64,000 nucleotides of DNA. It comes from Lytechinus pictus. Taxonomy: Eukaryota > Echinodermata > Echinoidea > Temnopleuroida > Toxopneustidae. The notes below the pieces were generated by a model that saw only the letters and a program-made list of their open reading frames with translations, ran no database searches and was not told the origin of the DNA. Shown here one piece after another: positions 56,401 to 64,000 of the stretch (position 1 is its first letter; each line of letters starts with the position of its first letter). The position numbers and the translations under genes are program-made. Location of the stretch: assembly GCF_037042905.1 (NCBI RefSeq), contig NC_087253.1, positions 11,885,001-11,949,000 of the forward strand, written 5' to 3'.

Positions 56401-56670
56401 GGGTGTTGTATCTTGAAGTGAGAAAATAATTTGGTGGTTTGAAAGATTGGGGTTGGGTGTGAATGGGGATGTTTAATATTATTGAGTATGTAACTGTAGG
56501 CCCTGTCGGAGTGGGGCGTGGTGCTTACCCATATAAGTCGTCCCTATCACCCTCATATCAACGAAGGCATACTGTAAGATGGGTCCTTTATACGGGATGA
56601 CATCGGTCGGTAGAGTCGAATGTTCTCCTAAAGTAGGCTCCTCGTCGTTAGCCGAACAGCAACAACCCAT
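50267..56670 (-). CDS. RFTN-like: Raftlin-like membrane-raft protein, 7 coding exons, ~380 aa
   Basis: The exons, in transcript order, are 56529-56670, 55729-55981, 54394-54526, 53621-53708, 52900-53127, 51677-51804 and 50267-50437. All introns are GT-AG and every junction keeps phase (1, 2, 0, 1, 1, 0). Raftlins are raft proteins held at the plasma membrane by N-terminal myristate and palmitate, and act in B-cell-receptor and TLR trafficking in vertebrates. Here the start is MGCCCSAND, suiting both lipid groups. The C-terminal half has the raftlin-type order: a beta/helix block with DILQQGWKIVDTNYL, then WVFEKPST, then HHGWELACIL and GSKQTLLIVFQRPL before the stop. It is shorter than vertebrate raftlin and lacks the long disordered tail. 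The family call rests on remembered patterns, not a search. Confidence 0.78.
50936..51525. mobile_element. Palindromic MITE (TTAAAGGG...GGGCTG termini), copy 2
   Basis: The same family as 25328-25935, here in the last intron of the raftlin-like gene. The ends are TTAAAGGGATGGTCCGGGCT and its near-complement. Confidence 0.8.
51677..51804 (-). CDS. RFTN-like: Raftlin-like exon 6
   Basis: The acceptor is AATTATATTTCCAG. It encodes QFRPTARTLIFNTMWVFEKP and ends KYKHVVK with donor GTTCGT. This short exon was found by requiring phase 1 in and 0 out between its neighbours. Confidence 0.75.
52100..52215 (+). repeat. LINE 3' end with (GAATT)n tail
   Basis: AATGGAATAAAAGAATTGAATTGAAT is an AATAAA followed by a short tandem tail, as in CR1/L2-like LINE ends. 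Only the terminal part is present, in intron 5 of the raftlin-like gene. Confidence 0.45.
52344..52534. mobile_element. Short MITE with ~75-bp terminal inverted repeats
   Basis: The ends are CCAGGTGGGTGTATCATAAA and its near-complement TTTATGAAACAGCCACCTGG. The next word, GCTGTTCGTAAGTTAAG, is also mirrored. It is 191 bp, in intron 5 of the raftlin-like gene. Confidence 0.75.
52900..53127 (-). CDS. RFTN-like: Raftlin-like exon 5
   Basis: The acceptor is CATAAAATACAG. It encodes VLQMDLLFHRSNQ, then VIIPVSYTAIGS, then LVDILQQGWKIVDTNYL, the helix-GW-strand pattern seen in raftlins. The donor GTAAGT follows GGA C. Confidence 0.8.
53425..53515. repeat. (TTAG)n microsatellite
   Basis: Units of GTTA/TTAG with some TTTA variants, in intron 4 of the raftlin-like gene. 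It lacks the GGG of a telomere repeat. Confidence 0.85.
53621..53708 (-). CDS. RFTN-like: Raftlin-like exon 4
   Basis: The acceptor is CGTTATTTTAG. It encodes IEENGREGYQLVSFEPSG and ends NVKET plus one base with donor GTAAGG. Confidence 0.75.
53790..53935 (+). repeat. LINE 3' end with (CTTAT)n tail
   Basis: CACGGCCCCAATGG, then ATTAATAAAATTGATC, then CAATCTTATCTTATC. This ends like a CR1-type LINE 3' UTR with a short tandem tail. It lies in intron 3 of the raftlin-like gene. Confidence 0.5.
54394..54526 (-). CDS. RFTN-like: Raftlin-like exon 3
   Basis: The acceptor is TTTGCAAATTCAG. It encodes PATPTGQVKIVQTAIEF and ends ARLREFDTV with donor GTATAA. Phases are 2 in and 0 out. Confidence 0.75.
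54594..55168. mobile_element. Palindromic element with TACTTGTTAGGG internal repeats
   Basis: The ends are CCCGGGGGGGGGGGCACTTA... and the near-complement ...AAGTGCCCCCCCCACCCCGGG. Next come GACGAGTGGATACCATGCGC and its complement. The inside carries diverged short tandem units around TACTTGTTAAGGGTA. It lies in intron 2 of the raftlin-like gene; the open frame 54916-55188 is an artefact. Confidence 0.7.
55567..55653 (-). repeat. Dispersed GTGCTGCGTGTA repeat, inverted copy
   Basis: Read on the minus strand it matches 28165-28237 and 6692-6767 (GGTGCTGCGTGTATTTTCTC, then CCATAGGCAGCACCCCCTGG). It lies in intron 2 of the raftlin-like gene. Confidence 0.6.
55729..55981 (-). CDS. RFTN-like: Raftlin-like exon 2
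   Basis: Two acceptors keep the frame: AAGTTTCAG before 55981 (preferred, better consensus) and a GTGGTAG before 55912, which would drop 23 residues. It encodes YHRFHNKHYWLSEF, GRNLKTDLVPHY, YTQGFRLVLL and SFVRPVG. The donor is GTATGT. A C-rich dispersed repeat begins about 75 bp past the donor. Confidence 0.78.
56529..56670 (-). CDS. RFTN-like: Raftlin-like exon 1 (acylated N-terminus)
   Basis: The ATG at 56670-56668 gives MGCCCSANDEEPT; Gly2 and Cys3-5 fit myristoylation and palmitoylation. The exon ends GTTYM plus one base with donor GTAAGC. Upstream on this strand, TTTCCCCTCTTTCCAG (about 56696-56711) looks like a 3' splice site. The start codon may therefore lie in a second exon behind a non-coding first exon. 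Confidence 0.8.
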
Positions 56671-57034
56671 TATTTATTTTTTTCTACTTCAGATTCTGGA
56701 AAGAGGGGAAATAATTCGAAAACAAACTGAAGTTATACGTTTGGATCTACTGTAATAGTGAAATATGCTCAAAATTACTTACTGAATTAGGCATAAAGTG
56801 TTATCGAGGAAGTACTAGAGTATATGTTTGTTGATGTGGAAGAGGTTCATCGCCCATCGTGGTGGAGGATTGAGTAGAAGAAATAACCAGTTGTCTCACG
56901 ATGTATCAAACGTAGTACATGTTTGTTATTTCTAATTGATATATTGCAAACTTTCATCAAACAAATTGAAGTAAGAAATGAAAGTCACCATCACAATACT
57001 GAGTGGATAGAGCCTGTGGATCCCAGCCATGGCG

Positions 57035-57240
57035 TAATTTCCTTCGGCAAGAAACTGATCCACAATGTGCTGCACTCAACCCAGGTGAGGTAAATGGGTA
57101 CCGGTAGGAAGTAATTCCTTAAAAAGCTGTGTGCGCTATGAACGCCTAGCTTAGCCGGGTAATATAGGAGCGCCTTGAGCACCTAACAAGGTGGATATGT
57201 GCGCAATATAAATACCCTATATTATTATTATTATTATTAT
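57035..57240 (+). repeat. SINE body without tRNA head, (ATT)n tail
   Basis: It contains TTTCCTTCGGCAAGAAACTG, ACAATGTGCTGCACTCAACC and CAGGTGAGGTAAATGGGTAC, as in the SINE at 34095-34366. It ends in an (ATT)n run at 57225-57240. The tRNA-like head is missing, so the copy is 5'-truncated. Confidence 0.6.
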
Positions 57241-59505
57241 AGTGATTGTAATAATTGGTGTTTTATTGCAAAGACGTTGAAATAATATTTGATAAAGAAA
57301 TGAGCAGAATCATGGTTTGTGATGGAATGAAATTTACATTTTAATTTCATTTGTTCAATCATTATATGCTTCGCCTTTACATTAATTATCAGTTCAAGGG
57401 GTCAGGGAAGTGCAGTTATCACGACAATATCATTAACGTTACTGACCAGAGTATACATGGTATACGGATTTCCTGTCAGAAATTACCAACAACTTTGGTT
57501 TCAATACCACACCAGTCGATTTGTCAAGAGGAATACACCAAGCATTTTGACACTGGCCAGTGTCTAATTGAATTGAATTGAATTGAATCATTGATGTTAA
57601 TTTAACATATTTAGATGTTACACTTTTATTACGGGAAATTTCATCCAGGGATGGGGAATTGTTACCATTCCCTGGTTAAATCATGCGTATAAAATGCTTT
57701 ATGCATAGATGGTACAGATCAGATCACCTGCTAGACATGGGTCGTCAATGCTTCAAATAGATTACACAACATTGGTTTTCTTTTATTATGCATATATTCA
57801 TGACATTTCACACGCGTATCACGTACCATGCATTGAGTTGAAAGCAAATATGATTTGCAATATGGGTGGACGTCCATTCAGGGTTTACTGTATGCACCAC
57901 AACTATCCGGGAAAGGCTGGCACTTTGCCGGGCATAAGGATCCTAGATTCTTTACTGCGGCGCCGTTTTGTGTTCCATGGAATACGGAGAGTGCCCCGGT
58001 GATAGCAGTAAAGCTTACCATGCAGATCGTCTAAACATTGATAATTCCCTGATCAAAGCGTGGCTCCACACGTTAAAGAACATGAATTAAGAGCATCAAA
58101 ATTATTTGATCCTATTACTTGTCGCATGCGTCTATACACATCTCTATGATCTATCCACACAGACATGGGGTTATATTGGTAGGAACAATATTGTGCATAA
58201 AAAGTACCCCCACCGCTCGCTTTTGTAAACATTGGTAGAACGAATGCAATGGCAAACACAGTAATATGAATGTTTTGGTGTCCCCTTTGTTCATCTTGAT
58301 ACGCCCTATTGATTTTGGGTGAGTTTTGTCTGAATATGACCTCGTTTCATAGTATAGAGCGTAGATGAAGTAGAGAGAAATAGAAATAGAAGATATGAGA
58401 GAGGGGGGGGGGGCGAGGAGAGGAAGAGGGGGAGGGGTGTGATGGGTTGAGAAGGGGGCAGAAAATAGATAATTCTGGAAATATATAATTTATAAAACAC
58501 AGCTTAAAATAATAAGAATGATAAATATATGTTTTAGTTATTTATATATATAGCGCATATCGCATAACGTCACTATAAAAAATGTCTTCAGCGCAAAAAA
58601 GGGAGAGAAAGAGAAGAACGAAGATTTGTTGATGTGTTGCTCTTTTAAAATTAAGTCACATTTTGAATGAGCAGAGCAGTTCCAAATTCAGCTAATGTAT
58701 CAATCTCTTTTAAGTGAGTTTTGAATGTTATCCGATAACTTGGGTGGCATATGCATACATCCCAGTTTTCCTCAGCCAAGATAATGTTTTTGTCACGCTT
58801 AGGTGAAAGCTCATTGATCATAAAGTAGCATGTTTATTGTGTTAGGTCTTCGCGTGATTGAACTTGATTTTTTTTTCAACCAAGAGTTTGCGAAATGATA
58901 TCATCAACACAGAAGTATGAAATAAGATTTTATAAACGGGCAACAGGCACCGACTGTTGCCCCGATATTGATGGGTGATTCGTGTGAAGTTGTAAATCTT
59001 TATAGATATTTATGACGGACTCTCATGTCACGTAGGCAATGTAAGCCTATATTTTAAGAACGAAATGAAGGAAAATAAATTAAGGGTCCCTGCATGCAGC
59101 ATATAATCATGTTTATCAAATTTACACATTAATACTATAGTCTGGCTCTTTTACAATGGTTCTCTACATGTTTTTCTTATCACTAAATTGAATTTTAATT
59201 TTAAATTATTTTACTAGCATTTTTTCACCACATGTATTACTCATTTTTTGTTGAGCATTGCTGATATCTGTAAATATTTACATTCCTTAATATGTGACTG
59301 AAATCAATAAAATATAATTCTTAAAAAAAAATTTATTTGAAGATGTGTGAGTTTCTAAAGTTTTCCTATTATGCCATGCCGGGATGCCACGCTCTGCCCC
59401 TTGATTTTTTTTAAATATTCATGACGCCGCTGACAGCAAACAAAACTTGATATTGTTTCGAAGAACATATGTACAGGTGAGATGAGTGCAAATGCGTGGA
59501 ATATT
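57241..59505. other. Intergenic region, no gene recognised
   Basis: A (TTGAA)n-type tail at 57566-57590 may end a LINE remnant. Open frames at 57351-57581 and 57709-58002 show no domain or splice support. A purine-rich, G-run tract lies at 58390-58460. Confidence 0.5.
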
Positions 59506-59509
59506 TACC

Positions 59510-59587
59510 TAGGATCGTAGGTGGTAATGGACCGTGGCGTAGCGGTGCAAACCCCAAGTGGATGATACTCTTGTCTGAGACGCGGTA
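59510..59587 (-). other. Possible isolated exon on the minus strand
   Basis: On the minus strand, AGCTATTATAG precedes an open stretch reading YRVSDKSIIHLGFAPL and on to PTILG, with a GTAAAT donor, phase 1. Composition is less AT-rich than the surroundings. The plus strand is also open here with a weak acceptor. It could be an upstream or alternative exon of the raftlin-like gene, an exon of another gene, or chance. No family was recognised. Confidence 0.2.
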
Positions 59588-59929
59588 CCTATAATAGCTA
59601 TATGGACGGTCTCAAAAACTTGAGGAGTGTGTTTGCTCTCGAGTTCCCATTCGATCGAGCAGGAAGTTAACGAGAATCCTGCGAAAAATCTTCAAATTTT
59701 TCTACTTCTACACGTTCCTATCTACGTGGTTTTGATAAGATTAAAAGAAAGAAAATGAAAGGGAACCATGAAGCGAACTACAATTTAAATCTTTACTAAA
59801 AATGAATTAAAAAAAAACGAACTAAAAGGAAAGTACAGAAAAGGAAACATAATTATGAATCAGATGGAATGATAAGACAATAATGGACAATTGGAACGAA
59901 TATGTGGAAATGGAAAATAGAACAAGTAG

Positions 59930-60025
59930 AAGGAGAAGACGATGAAGAAGAAGAAGAAAAAAAAGAAGAAGAACAAGTAGTAGTAGTAGTAGTAGTAGTA
60001 GAGTAGTAGTAGTAGAGTAGTAGTC

Positions 60026-60057
<32 letters not shown>

Positions 60058-60175
60058 CGTAGTAGAAGTAGTAGTAGTAGCAGTAGTACAAGAAGAAGGT
60101 TAAGGAGAAGAGGGGAAAAAGAAGAAGAAGAAGAGGAGGAGGAGGAGGGACAACAAGAAAAAGAAAGGGGAAAAA
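59930..60175. repeat. GAA/GTA trinucleotide microsatellite
   Basis: (GAA)n, then (GTA)n with interruptions, then (GAA/GAG)n. The long open frame on the minus strand (59822-60286, Leu/Tyr/Phe-rich) is a repeat artefact. Confidence 0.85.
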
Positions 60176-60221
60176 AAGGTTGACGAATGATATAAAATCA
60201 TGCAGGTTTTCAAGGTTTAAG

Positions 60222-60836
60222 TTAAAGGACAAGTCCACCCCAGCAAAAAGTTTATGTGAATAAAAAGAGAAAAATCCAACAAGCATAACACTGAAAATTT
60301 CATCAAAATCGGATGTAAGATAAGAAAGTTATTACATTTTAAAATTCTGCTTAATTTCGTAAAACAGTTATATGCACATCCTGGTCTGTATGCAAATGGG
60401 GAGACTGATGACGTCATCCACTCATTATTTCTTTTGTATTTTATTATATGAAATATGAAAAATTCCTTCTCTTTGCCAAATGAATTTTCTTCACTTTGCC
60501 AAATGAATCAATGATTAATTCATCCTTGAACATTGGAATTAGCATTGTTTTGATACTATATGGTCAGTCAAGTTGGTCATTATTGTCAAATCTGTAAAAA
60601 AAAATTAAAATATTGTATAATTCAGACAATAAAAACCAAAAGAAATAGTGAGTGAGGGACATCATCGACTGACTCAGTTGTGCATATCACTGTTTTGGGA
60701 AAAATAAGCGAAACTTTAAAAATGTCATAACTCTCTTATCTTGGATCCGATTTTGATGAAATTTTCAGCGTTATTCTAGTTTGATTTTTCTCTATTTTTT
60801 CAAATCAACATTTTCAGGGGTGGACTTGACATTTAA
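60222..60836. mobile_element. Palindromic MITE (AAGTCCACCCC termini), intact copy
   Basis: The ends are TTAAAGGACAAGTCCACCCC and the near-complement GGGGTGGACTTGACATTTAA. The halves are largely complementary, for example AAAATCGGAT with ATCCGATTTT. It is the reference for the interrupted copy at 12313-15530. Confidence 0.85.
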
Positions 60837-61711
60837 GTGATTAAATTGAAAACGTTTTAACATAGATATTTATCTTACTACATCAAGCCTTATTTAAGGC
60901 GAAACTATTTCGCTCGTCATGAATTATTGAATAGTCTACAAAATGCTGCTTGGTGCGATAGAACCTCAAATTGGCGCTAGATAAAGATATAAATATATAT
61001 AACTTCTCAAGAGCAAACGTAATAATGATCGGGGGACGAAATAATGCAAATAATATGAGATACATGATATGAAATTTTCACTTCACGTTTTGTCAAATCC
61101 ACATTTAAGCCTACATGACATACTTCAAATGAATTAAGAGTTGACTGCAAGATCCACAAAGGTTTCTTTAAGATATAGTTATTCCTACTTGAAAAATAAT
61201 TTACACAACGATACAATAATGGCAAATATAAAAGTGGAAATCCGAGTCCAGTGTAAATAAACGATTTCGTGATTTCTCGACGAAATTTTTCCTTTTTGTA
61301 TGTTTTGGTCGATGGGTAAACTTTTCACCTTGCCGACTTCAACCAAATACAAAATGACTTTTGAATGGATGACATTTCTCACAGCATATCATTATCAGCT
61401 GATAAGTCTTGTGAGTAGTTTGAAATGATCACCTCGGCAAATACGTACAGAAGCGTTAGCTTTTTGCGAGCGATCACGAGTACTTCAACTGTTCAAGAGT
61501 AACGAGCAATAACTCGTACAGCGCGCCATTATTGGTCGTACTAACTTTCCTTTCCTCTCAATGGTACAAAGTTACACACATACATATAAGGTTAATTGTA
61601 GATACATTTCCGAATAAATGCGATTATTGGGTAACAATTAGGTCTTACAAAAAGGATCGTTATTCCACAGGAGCCTATTAAATCAGATTTTTTGAAAAAT
61701 GCATAAAAATA
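60837..61711. other. Non-coding stretch
   Basis: AT-rich sequence without a recognised gene or repeat boundary. Confidence 0.5.
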
Positions 61712-61954
61712 TACACAGCAAAAACTGTGGTGTTAACCGGTATACATAGAGGACCACACCAGTTATTTTACACCGGTGTTAAATTGACAGTGTTATTTTA
61801 ACACCTATAGGTGTTATTGCAACACCATTGGTTGTTACATTGACGCTATTTGGTGTTCTAGTAAATCTCGATGGTGTAATTTTAACACCTCAGGGTGTGG
61901 TCCTCTATTAACACCAACTGGTGTTAGTTTTAACACCACAGTTTTTACAGTGTA
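61712..61954. mobile_element. GGTGTT-type MITE, third copy or subfamily
   Basis: The ends are TACACAGCAAAAACTGTGGT and ACCACAGTTTTTACAGTGTA. The inside is dense in AACACC/GGTGTT and has the mirrored ATAGAGGACCACACC. It is related at the tips to 31601-31846 but has a different core. Confidence 0.8.
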
Positions 61955-62934
61955 TCATATTGTAATTGGGCAATTCCACGTGACTTTTCAGATAGTTTTA
62001 AAGCATCGTTCTTTAGAATTCACAATTTTCAAATAGTTCTTGCCGAGTTTAACCACACACATTTACATATACACAATGCCTTACAACATTATTTTAATTT
62101 GAGCAGCTCTTGGGAATTTTTATTGTTGTTTTGAGCTTATAAACTTACATGTTTTTTTTTTCTTGTTTTTTCAGTTTTTATTATAATAAATTAAAATAGA
62201 TCACAAAATTTAATAAACTTACATGTTTATTCCATGTTGTGTGTTACCCTTTTCTTTTGCTTTAAACTTTTAAAAAATATATCAAAAGCACTTCATGTAT
62301 TTTCAAATCTAAGTTACAGGGGACTGCAATTGCGCATTAAGCATTATGAACTTAATGTTTAATTACTAGTACTTGGAACGCTTAATATTATTCTGAAATG
62401 CATACTATGTTACTTAAAATATATTTGTTTGTTCGGTATTAAATGAAATGAAATGAAAACTGACATTCATTTCAGGTCATACAAAATGTCGCGTTTGAAT
62501 ACTGTCAACGTAAGTGTAGTGCTTTAAAAAATGAGAATGTCTACGTCGGTTTCATGTTCTTTCATTTTGTCGTATTAATTTTCTAAATGGTTATTTCAAA
62601 ACAGTTAATTCATCTTCATTATCAGCAGAGAACTTTAAATCAAAATAGAAACAAAAAGTACGTTAATCAGCAATAAATGCAACATTGTGGCGTTCGAGGA
62701 CGAAGTGAATTTTGTAATAATTGGCGGTTCATTTTAACCATCAAATTCATGACATTCAAGTGCTCATGGAAATCAATCTATTTTAGATTATCACCCGGCC
62801 TTCAGTTTCCATCAACTAGGCTGTAAGTCTGATTATCAAAGAAAAATGATGCGCTAGATGGTGGATGCATATATCCACTGACGTAAATCCGGTCCGAGCA
62901 GGGGGAGGGGGTGATATCAATATGAAGAGCTCAC
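61955..62934. other. Non-coding stretch with an (AAATG)n tail
   Basis: AAATGAAATGAAATGAAAAC near 62439-62460 resembles a LINE tail. Nothing else is recognised. Confidence 0.45.
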
Positions 62935-63745
62935 TTGCAAAAGGGGTTAGGTCAATTTTTCATCAAATTTGATTTTTTGGTCTCAATGTATAGATTTTTA
63001 GTAGCTCTATGAGATGATACAAAAGAAAAGTTGAAATTCCTATTTAAAAGTGATCAAAAATGGCAAAGAAAAATCACTTTTTTTCAAAAGGGGTTAGGTC
63101 CATTTCAGTATAGTTGCAAAAGGGATTAGGTCCACACCGAATTTTTTTTGGAAAAGAATATTATAAAAAATATGAATAAAGGTAGATTTCTTTTATACCC
63201 AATTTTATGTTGTCATGGTAGGGAATCTTGAAAATTTAGTTTCGCATAAGAATATGCAATATAGGAGAATAAAAAAAAATGATTTTCTTGGAGTGAACCT
63301 AACCCCTTTTGCAAACAAACTCTTCTGAAGAGCTAATTTGTCAAAAGGGGTTAGGTCCATTGTTCTTAAATTTTATTGTTTTCTGTCTCAAAACCTCTAA
63401 ATTTTTAGTCGCTTTGATGAGAACAAAGACAATTTGAAATTTACATGAAAACGTGAAAAAAAGTGGCAAAGAAAAATCACTTTTTTAATCAAAATAGATT
63501 GGATTCATCTAAGTTTACTTGCAAAAGGGCTTAGGTCCACAATGATAATTTTTAAAAGAATTTATAGAAAAAAATTGAAGACAGGTAGATTTCTTTTATA
63601 CCCAATTTTATATTCACATGATAGGGTAGTACATCATGACAATTTAGTTTCTCATAAGAATATTGCAGTAAGTGAGAATAAAAAACATGGTTTTTCTCAG
63701 AATGGTCCAAAGTGGACCTAAGCCCTTTTGCAACTTAACTCTTCA
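62935..63745. repeat. CCTAACCCCTTTTG repeat family, inverted copy
   Basis: Close to the reverse complement of 47348-48170. It has the alternating TTGCAAAAGGGGTTAGG and CCTAACCCCTTTTGCAA words and the TATACCCAATTTTAT cores. It begins GAGCTCACTTGCAAAAGGGG and ends CTTTTGCAACTTAACTCTTC. Confidence 0.7.
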
Positions 63746-64000
63746 TATATTGACATGAACACTCAAAAATTTTGGGACACCCCCACACCAAGGGGCTATG
63801 TATACGGGGGTATATAAGCATGCATGTACATAATACTAGCATCTTTCAGTTAAAGGCCTATAACGATTTTTTTTTAATGACTATGAAGTAGTGATTGGCA
63901 GTTAATATCAATATGCGAGCGAGCGAAGCGAGTGAGCAAATTGTCAGTAGGCCTAGTTTGGAGACAAAATGGTGTCCAAAACATCTTCAAGTGGTGTGTA
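63746..64000. other. Terminal non-coding stretch
   Basis: It contains GCGAGCGAGCGAAGCGAGTG near 63915, the same type of word as the core of the 12920-13775 satellite. No gene is seen. Confidence 0.5.

Noticed and set aside
57709-58002. 97-residue open frame as a gene
   Set aside because: There is no recognisable domain, signal or splice context; the length is within chance expectation.
59822-60286. Leu/Tyr-rich membrane-like open frame on the minus strand
   Set aside because: It is translated trinucleotide microsatellite.

Overview
The window looks like metazoan genomic DNA, most probably a sea urchin (echinoid) or a close echinoderm relative. The reasons are AT-rich intron-bearing genes, a tandem UDP-glucuronosyltransferase (UGT) cluster, many short palindromic non-autonomous DNA transposons, tRNA-derived SINEs, a CR1/L2-like LINE, and large fold-back elements with tandem-repeat arms that recall the sea-urchin TU type. 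The species is not resolved, and nothing here is bacterial.

Layout. Positions 1-6612 hold the remains of a UGT first exon split by a 6.4 kb fold-back element (59-6453) that is flanked by a perfect 6-bp target duplication. A LINE on the minus strand (7186-10544) follows, then a nested set of MITEs around a ~105-bp satellite (12129-15615), then a second fold-back built of ~190-bp subrepeats (15717-18128). UGT-A (18590-23596, 4 coding exons, 538 aa) is complete. Between it and UGT-B lie a SINE, a Tc1-like MITE, another MITE and a third fold-back (26348-30169). UGT-B (32200-39308, 5 coding exons, 534 aa) is complete and has one more intron than UGT-A.

From 39.3 to 50 kb the sequence is mostly MITEs, a hAT-like element with an 8-bp target duplication and simple repeats. 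A possible three-exon small gene (41958-45865, 57 aa, one membrane segment) also lies here. From 50267 to 56670 on the minus strand I assembled a seven-exon gene for a ~380 aa raftlin-like protein. It starts Met-Gly-Cys-Cys-Cys, as expected of an acylated raft protein. The last 7 kb holds repeats, one weak possible exon and no convincing gene.

Functionally, the two intact UGTs are predicted ER type I membrane enzymes that conjugate sugars to small lipophilic compounds; both lack the usual acidic residue of the acceptor-side catalytic relay. The raftlin-like protein is an unrelated neighbour. The most striking theme is structural: three giant inverted repeats alternate with the tandem UGT copies, and one of them interrupts a UGT exon. 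All splice models come from reading-frame continuity, GT/AG sites and paralogue comparison by eye; no search or alignment program was run.
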